From assembly GCA_021234155.1 (NCBI GenBank), contig JAJEKV010000032.1:13716283-13780282 (forward strand): a stretch of 64,000 bases of DNA. Reading direction: 5' to 3'. Positions 1 to 11,452 of this stretch are shown piece after piece (positions within the stretch are counted from its first letter, which is position 1; every line of letters begins with the position of its first letter). The DNA comes from Isoetes taiwanensis. Its lineage: Eukaryota > Streptophyta > Lycopodiopsida > Isoetales > Isoetaceae. The notes under the pieces were generated by a model that saw only the letters and a program-made list of their open reading frames with translations, was not told the origin of the DNA and did no database searches. A program made the translations under genes and the position numbers.

Positions 1-2
1 TC

Positions 3-146
3 ATGCAACTTGGAAGCTTCAAATTCAGGTAACCTATGTTCCTGTAACAATATTATATCAGACTTTATTTCTTTTAGAGCTATCAGTGCCCTTTTTCTCT
101 TGAGGGGGCCCTTAATCCCTCTCATATTCCATGTAGTTATCTTCAT
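3..146 (-). CDS. LINE ORF2 endonuclease, N-terminal fragment cut by window edge
   Basis: The minus strand opens with an ATG at 146 and stays open to the window edge, 48 codons. It reads MKITTWNMRGIKGPLKRKRA at the start and then contains SDIILLQEH. These are the first two conserved blocks of the apurinic-type endonuclease (EEP fold) that begins ORF2 of L1-type non-LTR retrotransposons: TWN-RG with the catalytic Asn, and LLQE with the metal-binding Glu. In a living element this enzyme nicks target DNA to prime reverse transcription. The rest of the element lies to the left of the window. Upstream sequence at 147-430 shows no recognisable ORF1. The start is the first Met before the conserved block. 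Family assignment is strong; whether the element is intact cannot be known. Confidence 0.8.
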   Translation of the reverse strand, partial: MKITTWNMRGIKGPLKRKRALIALKEIKSDIILLQEHRLPEFEASKLH

Positions 147-1080
147 GCTGGGTATTTCTTTCTCTCCTGTACTCTCAGGTTCAGAGCTGGGCTATTTTCT
201 GAGAATTGAGCTCTCTTCATATTCTTCTTGGTACTGATAGGAGTATAAAATACTTCCCCTCCAGTTTGTTCACTGTGAGTGCTTGTTCATATTGAGTTTT
301 GGACCTATAATGGTGTAGTCAACACCACTTTTGAGCTTCCTAATGTGTTCATCTTGTTATATTAGATCTTGTTTAGATCTAGATAATGCATGATTATACC
401 CTAATTACACTATATTTAAGTTAACAAAGTGTGTTCCATATAGAATCAAGTAGAATGCATCATTTACTACCTTTTAAGACTTATAGATGGGGTTCACTGG
501 AGCACTTTAAGATATATTTTTATTTTGAATTTTGTATAATATTTTCTTTAGCTAATATTGATATTACTATAACTTATGAACATTTAAAAGAATCCCTCGA
601 CAGTAGCTCATATAGTTAAGAATTCATTGTCACAAGAATTAAGTCAAAACTTCTAATGATGAGTGATGACACAAAAGCTAGGTGTAAATTATAAAATTGA
701 CATCTCTTGTGGATGTATAGGTTTAAATGGCAGGAGGTATGGTGGAACATGTCTGGTCCAAGGATCCAAAAATGGTCCCCCGGACAACTCTAGTGTTAGA
801 GGACCAACCTTAAACATAGAATAGAGATTTATAACTGCATCTTCTGTCCATTCACAACATGGATTGTGGATAAAACTTCGATATTCTTCTGTACAATGCC
901 AAAATAGAGTAGAGACCAGCTCGAAATATAGGCATATCCAAAAATGGTTTTTTCCCATTCGCCTTAGTAAAGTAGACATCTCCATTATATTCTGTTGCAG
1001 AGGGATGAATCAAAACTGTGATGACTATATGGTAGCCGACCATATCCAGCAGAGCTAGAACTTCCCCAACTCGTCTATAC
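147..1080. other. non-coding stretch, no gene recognised
   Basis: AT-rich sequence. The part next to 146 is presumably the 5' leader of the LINE. Short open frames occur, but none shows a recognisable motif or coding-like composition. Confidence 0.5.
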
Positions 1081-1170
1081 GTGCTAGAACATGCAGGATT
1101 TGAACCTGCATTTTTTTTGCCGTGTGTTCAGTGCCCGCACGATAGAAGGATGCTGACCATAATGACTATA
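1081..1170 (-). repeat. diverged tRNA-like sequence
   Basis: Read on the minus strand, this has a perfect T-arm: a GCAGG/CCTGC stem closing a TTCAAAT loop (about 1093-1109). It is preceded by an A-box-like stretch, TAGTCATTATGGTCA, near 1160. The anticodon arm and acceptor stem do not fold convincingly and an A-run interrupts the variable region. It looks like a tRNA-derived relic or SINE head rather than a working tRNA gene. Confidence 0.45.
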
Positions 1171-1225
1171 GAATTCCCAGATTTTTATTTTTATTTTTAT
1201 TTTTATTTTTTTTATGTGTGTCAAT

Positions 1226-1810
1226 CATGTCGTGCAATGATAGCCAGTGGGCAACACCCGTATCCAATGGTATGACCACCAGGCCATGATCACCATGAAC
1301 ATAGATCATTCATGCCACCCAATAATAGTAAGTGGGTTTTGAGCTTGGACAGGGGGCACCCGTATCCAATAGCCTAACCACTAGACTAATATTGTGATAA
1401 GCCTTTTATAGTTCAATCATGCCACCAATGATAGCCAGTGGGGTTTGAGCCTGGGCAGTGAACACCCTTAACTAGTAGCCTAACCACTAGACTGTTAGTG
1501 CGATAAGCATTTCTTTCATATATATATAAGCAAAGGGAATCCCATAGTAACTATGTAGCACGTCGTGTATTGAACATGCTAGATATGTATATGTATGTAC
1601 ATGTACTTTTTGGTTTTAGGAATATATATTAGAAAGATAACAATCACGATGGGATAATATTCCGAATTGAAGATTCATATGTTCCGTCCACCATGTCATG
1701 CAATGATAATACAAACCATATTGCTACCCAGTAATAGCCAGTGGGGTTTGAGCCTGGGCAGGGTACACCGGCAACCATTAGCCTAACCACTAGACTCTTA
1801 CTGCGATAAA
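1226..1810 (-). repeat. cluster of tRNA-derived SINE-like units
   Basis: Four related units of roughly 100 bp lie at about 1226-1290, 1310-1400, 1415-1510 and 1695-1810. On the minus strand they share an A-box-like GTCTAGTGGTTAGGCTA and, about 40 bases later, a B-box-like GGCTCAAACCCC: a bipartite internal RNA polymerase III promoter as in tRNA genes and tRNA-derived SINEs. The first unit has lost the B box. The last has an extra segment beginning near 1700. None folds into a clean tRNA. Confidence 0.55.
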
Positions 1811-2173
1811 CATCTTATTTAAACTTGCAAGCAAGAAAACTCCATTAACTATACAGGATACCATCTGCTACATAGGCTATATGTGGCTATTTCCTCTTTT
1901 TTTTTTTTAATTCCAAAGACAATATACATATTGCATGCAAGCTGGATGTACTGGTGCTGGTGTTCATTTGACATATCTAAAAACATGTTGGTTTCCTCCG
2001 ACGGATAAGATGGATTTGAGTCTGGACGAATTGTGTGCTGAAAGCGAGCACCATGTACCTTTATGCATTACATGCAAGCTAGATGTGCTGGTGCTAGTGG
2101 TCAATGTGTAAATGTTTTGCTTTCCCTTGTGAAGTTTATTTGATAAATAAGTTGGGGAGGTCGTACCTTAATA
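1811..2173. other. non-coding flank of the Helitron gene
   Basis: This lies downstream of the Helitron stop codon on the minus strand. It should hold the element's 3' hairpin and CTRR end if they survive, but I could not identify them. Two partly similar stretches carrying the words catgcaagctggatgt and catgcaagctagatgtg (about 1935 and 2070) suggest a small internal duplication. Confidence 0.35.
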
Positions 2174-2943
2174 TCAGAGTAGTTCCTTATAGACAACCTT
2201 CACCGTACTTCTTGTTGTGTTCTCAGGAGAGAGGAGTATCAACACATCTTGCTTGTTCCGTACACGAGTAAAGGCCGTATACAATTGTCCATATGCAAAG
2301 ACATTTGTGTGTAGATCATTGACTACTTAGTCTAATGTTAAACCCTACCTATTAAAAGTGGTCGAGTACGATAGACGCAGTGGTAATTGACGTGTATGGA
2401 TAGTCCATGGCCGATTTTTTGGTTGATAGAAGAAATCTTCCCTAGAGATTGGATACGTGTTCCCTTCTGGATCACCAAGGAGCCTCACCATTACAAACTT
2501 TGCATGCATTGATTCAATAACGACCCTAGCATTCTTCACAAGGCCCTTCTCCATGGCTAATCGTTTCATCACATGGCTGCCCCCACTTTAAGCCTAAGTT
2601 CATGGTTAGGAATCCCGGAATGTGTGAAATTGTTCAAGAAATCCGAAGTTGCATATGGATGGTCGTGGATAAGTTCGTCCTGCTCGGTTATAGGATCGTG
2701 GCTGTAATAAGATTTATCCTGGCTGGGAACTTCATCTAATATACGGCCATTGAACTTGTCAACGTGTTTGTTGACCGAAGCAAGAGATATCCGCTTGTCA
2801 CATTCCACTGGGTTGTGAAGGATATCCGGGGAATAAAGGAATTCAGCTGTATCTAAGATATTTGTAGTCGTATTGAATAAATCCAACAACACAATATGCA
2901 TGGTTTCTTCCCAATTCTCCCCAAGGTTATTGACAAACATCAT
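2174..2943 (-). pseudogene. Helitron Pif1-like helicase, C-terminal part
   Basis: On the minus strand from 2943 this reads VNKHVDKFNGRILDEVPSQD, then HSGIPNHELRLKVGA, matching the late part of Helitron Pif1-family helicases where the chain leads into LRLKVGAP-ML-N. A frameshift at about 2570 moves to the frame with QLPLRLSYSTTFNR (usual family form: PLRL-FA-TINKSQGQT). A further shift before 2330 leads to NVFAYGQLYTAFTRVRN and a final VVYKELL with a TGA at 2174-2176. That ending matches the SRV and NVVYKEVL block of plant Helitron proteins, so this is the true carboxyl end. At least two frameshifts and a lost SQG motif make it non-functional. It continues into segment H1 and belongs to one gene running from about 14.6 kb leftward. 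Confidence 0.85.
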
Positions 2944-3895
2944 TAGCTTCAGATCTCCTGTGTTTCAAATAGGTGGATGCAACCTCAACACACGGAACAT
3001 TCTCCATAATGACGAGGATTTTATAGATGCATTGAATGCCGCAATCCTCCATCCTCCCTTCACGACAGGGGCGACTTGCCTGAAATCACCAGCAGCTATG
3101 GAATGTTTTCCACCAAAAGGAAGGTTCTACACAACCATTGAAGCACATGGTTCATGCTTTCAATAACGGGCTTATTGGCCCATTGGAAACTCATCCCAAA
3201 TAATGACTTTGGCCTTAACGATGAGTTGTTCTACTCCTGAATCACATTCTAGCATCGAGTGAAGCCCCACATAGTTTTCAACCATAGAGATTTGGAATAA
3301 AGAATGTGATGTTGTTCACCGCGCATACAATCGAGTCAGCCGAGCCATCGCACCACATGGAGGGACTATATGCATTCATCGCTGTATGGGAAAGCATATG
3401 CAATTCAACAAAAATGTTTTTTTCGGACCTGCTTTTCCATCTATAAAGATAGATTCGTTCGCTCGGGGAGATTCTAACCACTGTCTTATGAAATTGTATA
3501 ATTCCAATTGGTTGTCATTCATCATACTCGACATTTGCAATGCAGAGTTCAGATATGATGCATGGTCAAAAAATTTCTCTAGCTCATGCTCACATCTCTT
3601 TTGACACGTTGCTGCAATTGGAGGCCAAATGCCATGATGTTAGTGTCGTGTTGGACTAAAATGTTATTGGTGAAGTATCGGTCCAACAGTGGCCCTCAGA
3701 TTTGATCGCAATAGATGCAAAGGTAGACATTTAACAGCAAGGGTTTTATTTGTTATGTCGTATGACATTATTCTCCAGGATGCCTCCATGGCTGATAGAT
3801 AGCATGCCTTTACATATTCTTATATCTCATTCCTATGGCCTGCTCCAGTAGTATGCCCTTGTGAGGTGCGTTCAGAAGCTTGCCTTGTGTCATGG
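2866..3895 (-). pseudogene. Helitron helicase segment, copy H1
   Basis: This copy is contiguous with the true C-terminus at 2943-2174. On the minus strand it carries Walker B (VIIWDE, about 3190-3214), the AGDFRQVAPVV motif (about 3061-3096), and a damaged Walker A near 3430 where the loop reads GKAGPKKT. The middle of this loop differs from copies H2-H4, so the Walker A change is copy-specific. The EA-WR block seen in the other copies falls at about 3600-3800 but is interrupted by a small insertion near 3695. The frameshifts after IIWDEFPM are the same as in the other copies. Confidence 0.8.
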
Positions 3896-5385
3896 CCTAG
3901 GGTTTTTGCGAGCCAGCCTTTGCTTTTTGGATCTTGAGCACTTTGTTATGAAGGAAAGTTACTAACAAGGAGAGATTCATCACACAAATAGCCTGTGATA
4001 AGCAGAAGACCTTCTACGGAGTCACTACCCGTACAAGAATCACTGCTCAAACATGAGGTCTCCCGTTGTATAGGTGCTCGGTCTAAAGAAAAACTTCATG
4101 GTCGAGGGCAAGCCAATGTCAGTGTTCACACAGTTTTGCCATCCTCTCTTTTAGATCCGTAGCAACCTCTTATATTATCACACGAAACACAATCTATTGA
4201 AGCAGACATCCAGACATCACCTCTGTGCACGATGGAGCCACCATCCCAGGATGCCTCAGTATTTGACACCAAGATACTGAATCTACGGATCATAGGGGTC
4301 AACCGAGGCAGAGACGGAGGGTCAGACATATTTGAATATGGCTATGCATTTCTTTACTGATGTTGTGCATGTCCTTGCTACTGGAGTTGTGTCTATTGCT
4401 ATGGTAGGGGTTGTAGCCCTAATCATCTTCACCATCGGTTTCGAGATACACTCAGTAGACTGGATATTCTTCAGCATGGAAACACCTTAAAGGCATTGGC
4501 TTCCCAGTCCAGCATGATCTTTCTCCTATTCAGTTGTACAAGCATAGAGAAGAACTTTTCAAAGTGAGGGAAGCATGCTAGCACAAAAAGTAGGCAACTT
4601 ATAGGCAACTTATAGAGGCGCAACAGTTATTCTAGACCGATGACCTTTCCTTGGACTGGCTATGTTTAGAAAATCTAAGTGGCACAATAGTATCGCTAGC
4701 ATTGTCGTAATTTTGGGCTTTTATGCCCCTTCTATTATTTGGATCCATGGCCAATTAATGTTTGCGAGCATTAAAAATCTTATCCCCCCCCCCCTTTTAT
4801 CTAGAAGTTTAGAGTTTTGGTTTTGCATCCGGTCAGTATTTTCTAAAAAGGATACCGCTGTTTTTTAGATCAGTAGTTCTCCATGGTCTAATCCTGCTAT
4901 AAATTTTCAGTTTTGTTAGGATCAATCCCTGTCACTATTACATGCGGGGTTGAGCTTAGTGATTGGGCAAAGTCACCGCTAGAATATGAGATCGACGGTT
5001 TTCAATGCCCCCACCATAGCAATAGATTTACCGAGCTGGGCATATATTTTGACAATTTTTTCAAGTCTGGATTTTGCAGATTGAATGGCGCTACTTTTAT
5101 AAATAGAAGAGAGTTTCAAGAAAACAACCAACGAATCGCTTCTTTTAATTGAAAGTTAAGTGCAATCCCTAATGAAGGGATGGTGCCGACCTCGATGGAG
5201 GTGATGATTGCGCCTCAAGATCTTAGGGGAACAGAATAAATATGACAAAACATAACCTTAGGTTGGCTAAGTTATGTAAACTCAATCATCTCCCCCATAT
5301 GCATACAAGTCTACTTATGTAGAGTTGTATGGTGACGTGGCCATGGGATATATATATTTTTACCATATGTTCTAGGGGAACGATG
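3896..5385. repeat. spacer X1
   Basis: Spacer between helicase copies. No protein family is recognised on either strand. It contains a pure C-tract at about 4786-4796 whose length differs in X2 and X3. Compared with X2 and X3 it differs in a handful of places near 5000-5240, so X2 and X3 are the closer pair. Confidence 0.7.
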
Positions 5386-6413
5386 AGTCGTATTGAATAA
5401 ATCCAACAACACAATATGCATGGTTTCTTCCCAATTCTCCCCAAGGTTATTGACAAACATCATTAGCTTCAGATCTCCTGCGTTTCAAATAGGCGGATGC
5501 AACCTCAACACACGGAACATTCTCCATAATGACGAGGATTTTATAGATGCATTGAATGCCGCAATCCTCCATCCTCCCTTCACGACAGGGGCGACTTGCC
5601 TGAAATCACCAGCAGCTATGGAATGTTTTCCACCAAAAGGAAGGTTCTACACAACCATTGAAGCACATGGTTCATGCTTTCAATAACGGGCTTATTGGCC
5701 CATTGGAAACTCATCCCAAATAATGACTTTGGCCTTAACGATGAGTTGTTCTACTCTGAATCACATTCTAGCATCGAAAGTGAAGCCCCCGCATAGTTTT
5801 CAACCATAGAGATTTGGAATAAAGAATGTGATGTTCGTCACCTGATACAATCGAGTGGAGCCGAGCCATCGCATTACCACATGGAGGGACTATGCCTCTG
5901 GCGTATGGGAAAGCATATGCAATTCAACAAAAATGTTTTTTCTGTACCTGCTTTTCCATCTATAAAGATAGATTCGTTCGCTCGGGGAGATTCTAACCAC
6001 TGTCTTATGAAATTGTATAATTCCAATTGGTTGTCATTCATCATACTCGACATTTGCAATGCAGAGTTCAGATATGATACATGGTCAAAAAATTTCTCTA
6101 GCTCATGCTCACATCTCTTTTGACACGTTGCTGCAATTGGAGGCCAAATGCCATGATGTTAGTGTCATGTTGGACTAAAATGTTATTGGTGAAGTATCGG
6201 TCCAACAGCGGCCTCGTATTTGATCGCAATAGATGCAAAGGTAGACATTTAAAAGCAGGGGTTTTATTTGTTATGTCGTATGACATTATTCTCCAGGATG
6301 CCTCCATGGCTGATAGATAGCATGCCTTTACATATTCTTATATCTCATTCCTATGGCCTGCTCCAGTAGTATGCCCTTGTGAGGTGCGTTCAGAAGCTTG
6401 CCTTGTGTCATGG
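5386..6413 (-). pseudogene. Helitron helicase segment, copy H2
   Basis: Minus-strand segments in N-to-C order are: EASWRIMSYDITNK...PLHL (6307-6098), equivalent to the EAAWRIFGF...VHLP block that precedes the helicase in Helitrons; NDNQLELYNFIRQW then FIDGKAGTEKTFLL (6059-5874), a Walker A whose last Gly is Glu; then VIIWDE and AGDFRQVAPVV (about 5735 and 5590). The distance from the EA-WR block to Walker A is only about 20 codons, far shorter than in intact Helitrons, so a large internal deletion preceded amplification. Confidence 0.8.
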
Positions 6414-7909
6414 CCTAGGGTTTTTGCGAGCCAGCCTTTGCTTTTTGGATCTTGAGCACTTTGTTATGAAGGAAAGTTACTAACAAAGAGAGATTCATCA
6501 CACAAATAGCCTGTGATAAGCAGAAGACCTTCTACGGAGTCACTACCCGTACAAGAATCACTGCTCAAACATGAGGTCTCCCGTTGTATAGGTGCTCGGT
6601 CTAAAGAAAAACTTCATGGTCGAGGGCAAGCCAATGTCAGTGTTCACACAGTTTTGCCATCCTCTCTTTTAGATCCGTAGCAACCTCTTATATTATCACA
6701 CGAAACACAATCTATTGAAGCAGACATCCAGACATCACCTCTGTGCACGATGGAGCCACCATCCCAGGATGCCTCAGTACTTGACACCAAGATACTGAAT
6801 CTACGGATCATAGGGGTCAACCGAGGCAGAGACGGAGGGTCAGACATATTTGAATATGGCTATGCATTTCTTTACTGATGTTGTGCATGTCCTTGCTACT
6901 GGAGTTGTGTCTATTGCTATGGTAGGGGTTGTAGCCCTAATCATCTTCACCATCGGTTTCGAGATACACTCAGTAGACTGGATATTCTTCAGCATGGAAA
7001 CACCTTAAAGGCATTGGCTTCCCAGTCCAGCATGATCTTTCTCCTATTCAGTTGTACAAGCATAGAGAAGAACTTTTCAAAGTGAGGGAAGCATGCTAGC
7101 ACAAAAAGTAGGCAACTTATAGGCAACTTATAGAGGCGCAACAGTTATTCTAGACCGATGACCTTTCCTTGGACTGGCTATGTTTAGAAAATCTAAGTGG
7201 CACAATAGTATCGCTAGCATTGTCGTAATTTTGGGCTTTTATGCCCCTTCTATTATTTGGATCCATGGCCAATTAATGTTTGCGAGCATTAAAAATCTTA
7301 TCCCCCCCCCTCCCCCCCACCCCTTTTAATCTAGAAGTTTAGAGTTTTGGTTTTGCATCCGGTCAGTATTTTCTAAAAAGGATACCGCTGTTTTTTAGAT
7401 CAGTAGTTCTCCATGGTCTAATCCTGCTATAAATTTTCAGTTTTGTTAGGATCAATCCCTGTCACTATTACATGCGGGGTTGAGCTTAGTGATTGGGCAA
7501 AGTCACCGCTAGAATATGAGACTGACGGTTTTCAATGCCCCCCACCATAGCAATAGATTTACCGAGCTGGGCATATATTTTGACAATTTTTTCAAGTCTG
7601 GATTTTGCAGATTGAATGGCGCTACTTTTATAAATAGAAGAGAGTTTCAAGAAAACAACCAACGAACTGCTCTTTTAATTGAAAGTTAAGTGCAATCCCT
7701 AATGAAGGGATGGTGCCGACCTCAGTGGAGGTGATTGCGTCTGCATCTTAGGGAACAGAATAAATATGACAAAACATAACCTTAGGTTGGCTAAGTTATG
7801 TAAACTCAATCATCTCCCCCATATGCATACAAGTCTACTTATGTAGAGTTGTATGGTGACGTGGCCATGGGATATATATATTTATACCATATGTTCTAGG
7901 GGAACGATG
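6414..7909. repeat. spacer X2
   Basis: Second spacer copy. It has the longest and most complex C-tract (about 7303-7323, interrupted by single T and A). It shares small variants with X3 that X1 lacks, for example GAGACTGACGG near 7518 and the shortened stretch near 7720-7750. Confidence 0.7.
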
Positions 7910-8940
7910 AGTCGTATTGAATAAATCCAACAACACAATATGCATGGTTTCTTCCCAATTCTCCCCAAGGTTATTGACAAACATCATTAGCTTCAGATCT
8001 CCTGCGTTTCAAATAGGCGGATGCAACCTCAACACACGGAACATTCTCCATAATGACGAGGATTTTATAGATGCATTGAATGCCGCAATCCTCCATCCTC
8101 CCTTCACGACAGGGGCGACTTGCCTGAAATCACCAGCAGCTATGGAATGTTTTCCACCAAAAGGAAGGTTCTACACAACCATTGAAGCACATGGTTCATG
8201 CTTTCAATAACGGGCTTATTGGCCCATTGGAAACTCATCCCAAATAATGACTTTGGCCTTAACGATGAGTTGTTCTACTCCTGAATCACATTCTAGCATC
8301 GAAAGTGAAGCCCCACATAGTTTTCAACCATAGAGATTTGGAATAAAGAATGTGATGTTCGTCACCGCATACAATCTTTTTTAGTCGGAACCATCGTACC
8401 ACATCGAGGGACTATGCCTCTGTTACTGCGTATGGGAAAGCATATGCAATTCAACAAAAATGTTTTTTCTGTACCTGCTTTTCCATCTATAAAGATAGAT
8501 TCGTTCGCTCGGGGAGATTCTAACCACTGTCTTATGAAATTGTATAATTCCAATTGGTTGTCATTCATCATACTCGACATTTGCAATGCAGAGTTCAGAT
8601 ATGATGCATGGTCAAAAAATTTCTCTAGCTCATGCTCACATCTCTTTTGACACGTTGCTGCAATTGGAGGCCAAATGCCATGATGTTAGTGTCGTGTTGG
8701 ACTAAAATGTTATTGGTGAAGTATCGGTCCAACAGTGGCCTCGTATTTGATCGCAATAGATGCAAAGGTAGACATTTAACAGCAAGGGTTTTATTTGTTA
8801 TGTCGTATGACATTATTCTCCAGGATGCCTCCATGGCTGATAGATAGCATGCCTTTACATATTCTTATATCTCATTCCTATGGCCTGCTCCAGTAGTATG
8901 CCCTTGTGAGGTGCGTTCAGAAGCTTGCCTTGTGTCATGG
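7910..8940 (-). pseudogene. Helitron helicase segment, copy H3
   Basis: Same block order as H2: the EASWRIMS block at 8834-8625, damaged Walker A (GKAGTEKT) within 8586-8362, Walker B and GDFRQ further left. The short stretch at about 8355-8425 differs strongly from the other copies, while the sequence on both sides is nearly identical. Confidence 0.8.
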
Positions 8941-10423
8941 CCTAGGGTTTTTGCGAGCCAGCCTTTGCTTTTTGGATCTTGAGCACTTTGTTATGAAGGA
9001 AAGTTACTAACAAGGAGAGATTCATCACACAAATAGCCTGTGATAAGCAGAAGACCTTCTACGGAGTCACTACCCGTACAAGAATCACTGCTCAAACATG
9101 AGGTCTCCCGTTGTATAGGTGCTCGGGGTCTAAAGAAAAACTTCATGGTCGAGGGCAAGCCAATGTCAAGTGTTCACAGTTTTGCCATCCTCTCTTTTTA
9201 GATCCAGAGCAACCTCTTATATTATCACACCTAAACACAATCTATTGAAGCGAGACATCCGGACATCACCCTCGGTAACGATGGAGCCACCATCCCGGGA
9301 TGCCTCAAGATTTGACACCAAGATCTGAATCTACGGATCATAGGGGTCAACCGAGGCGAGACGGAGGGTCGGAACATATTTGAATATGGCTATGCATTTC
9401 TTTACTGATGTTGTGCATGTCCTTGCTACTGGAGTTGTGTCTATTGCTATGGTAGGGGTTGTAGCCCTAATCATCTTCACCATCGGTTTCGAGATACACT
9501 CAGTAGACTGGATATTCTTCAGCATGGAAACACCTTAAAGGCATTGGCTTCCCAGTCCAGCATGATCTTTCTCCTATTCAGTTGTACAAGCATAGAGAAG
9601 AACTTTTCAAAGTGAGGGAAGCATGCTAGCACAAAAAGTAGGCAACTTATAGGCAACTTATAGAGGCGCAACAGTTATTCTAGACCGATGACCTTTCCTT
9701 GGACTGGCTATGTTTAGAAAATCTAAGTGGCACAATAGTATCGCTAGCATTGTCGTAATTTTGGGCTTTTATGCCCCTTCTATTATTTGGATCCATGGCC
9801 AATTAATGTTTGCGAGCATTAAAAATCTTATCCCCCTCTTTTATCTAGAAGTTTAGAGTTTTGGTTTTGCATCCGGTCAGTATTTTCTAAAAAGGATACC
9901 GTGGTTTTTTAGATCAGTAGTTCTCCATGGTCTAATCCTGCTATAAATTTTCAGTTTTGTTAGGATCAATCCCTGTCACTATTACATGCGGGGTTGAGCT
10001 TAGTGATTGGGCAAAGTCACCGCTAGAATATGAGACTGACGGTTTTCAATGCCCCCCACCATAGCAATAGATTTACCGAGCTGGGCATATATTTTGACAA
10101 TTTTTTCAAGTCTGGATTTTGCAGATTGAATGGCGCTACTTTTATAAATAGAAGAGAGTTTCAAGAAAACAACCAACGAACTGCTCTTTTAATTGAAAGT
10201 TAAGTGCAATCCCTAATGAAGGGATGGTGCCGACCTCAGTGGAGGTGATTGCGTCTGCATCTTAGGGAACAGAATAAATATGACAAAACATAACCTTAGG
10301 TTGGCTAAGTTATGTAAACTCAATCATCTCCCCCATATGCATACAAGTCTACTTATGTAGAGTTGTATGGTGACGTGGCCATGGGATATATATATTTATA
10401 CCATATGTTCTAGGGGAACGATG
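8941..10423. repeat. spacer X3
   Basis: Third spacer copy. Its C-tract is reduced to five C's (about 9832-9836). Between about 9120 and 9375 it differs from X1 and X2 by many one- to three-base changes, often at CG or G/C-run positions, a pattern more like imperfect consensus sequence than ordinary mutation. Confidence 0.7.
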
Positions 10424-11452
10424 AGTCGTATTGAATAAATCCAACAACACAATATGCATGGTTTCTTCCCAATTCTCCCCAAGGTTATTGACAAACATCA
10501 TTAGCTTCAGATCTCCTGCGTTTCAAATAGGCGGATGCAACCTCAACACACGGAACATTCTCCATAATGACGAGGATTTTATAGATGCATTGAATGCCGC
10601 AATCCTCCATCCTCCCTTCACGACAGGGGCGACTTGCCTGAAATCACCAGCAGCTATGGAATGTTTTCCACCAAAAGGAAGGTTCTACACAACCATTGAA
10701 GCACATGGTTCATGCTTTCAATAACGGGCTTATTGGCCCATTGGAAACTCATCCCAAATAATGACTTTGGCCTTAACGATGAGTTGTTCTACTCCTGAAT
10801 CACATTCTAGCATCGAGTGAAGCCCCGCATAGTTTTCAACCATAGAGATTTGGAATAAAGAATGTGATGTTCGTCAGCCTGCATACAATCGAGCTGTCAG
10901 AGCCATCGTACCACATGGAGGGACTATGCCTCTGTTACTGCGTATGGGAAAGCATATGCAATTCAACAAAAATGTTTTTTCTGTACCTGCTTTTCCATCT
11001 ATAAAGATAGATTCGTTCGCTCGGGGAGATTCTAACCACTGTCTTATGAAATTGTATAATTCCAATTGGTTGTCATTCATCATACTCGACATTTGCAATG
11101 CAGAGTTCAGATATGATGCATGGTCAAAAAATTTCTCTAGCTCATGCTCACATCTCTTTTGACACGTTGCTGCAATTGGAGGCCAAATGCCATGATGTTA
11201 GTGTCGTATTGGACTAAAATGTTATTGGTGAAGTATCGGTCCAACAGCGGCCTCGTATTTGATCGCAATAGATGCAAAGGTAGACATTTAACAGCAGGGG
11301 TTTTATTTGTTATGTCGTATGACATTATTCTCCAGGATGCCTCCATGGCTGATAGATAGCATGCCTTTACATATTCTTATATCTCATTCCTATGGCCTGC
11401 TCCAGTAGTATGCCCTTGTGAGGTGCGTTCAGAAGCTTGCCTTGTGTCATGG
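10424..11452 (-). pseudogene. Helitron helicase segment, copy H4
   Basis: This is the terminal copy, joined on its right to the Helitron Rep domain. On the minus strand, MHMLVVSMQPMTQGKLLN crosses the 11452/11453 junction in frame, so H is native Helitron sequence here. The EASWRIMS block is at 11346-11137, damaged Walker A within 11098-10874, and Walker B, GDFRQ and the SSLWRMFRVLRLHPP block at about 10800-10500. After IIWDEFPM the frame must shift to read ANKPVIESMNHVLQWLC, and it shifts again before FGGK. All four copies share these lesions, so the gene was dead before it was amplified. Confidence 0.82.

Larger units (their letters stand above)
2866..11452. repeat. H-X tandem amplification inside the Helitron
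   Basis: Units start at the shared word AGTCGTATTGAATAAATCC at 2866, 5386, 7910 and 10424, giving periods of 2520, 2524 and 2514 bp. Each full unit has a helicase segment H (about 1.03 kb) and a spacer X (about 1.49 kb). The fourth unit stops at the H/X boundary (11452), where the Helitron Rep sequence resumes. Most of the repeat is almost identical between copies, so the amplification is recent or kept homogeneous. The order is H1 2866-3895, X1 3896-5385, H2 5386-6413, X2 6414-7909, H3 7910-8940, X3 8941-10423, H4 10424-11452. Confidence 0.9.

Noticed and set aside
1093-1170. Functional tRNA gene
   Set aside because: The T-arm is perfect, but the anticodon arm and acceptor stem do not pair and a homopolymer interrupts the variable loop.
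2873-3166. 97-codon plus-strand ORF repeated identically in every H copy
   Set aside because: It is the antisense shadow of the Helitron helicase, whose motifs (IIWDE, GDFRQVAPVV) read on the minus strand.
7900-10430. Independent genes in each 2.5-kb unit
   Set aside because: All frames are either Helitron helicase remnants or short chance frames in spacer X that vary with small indels.
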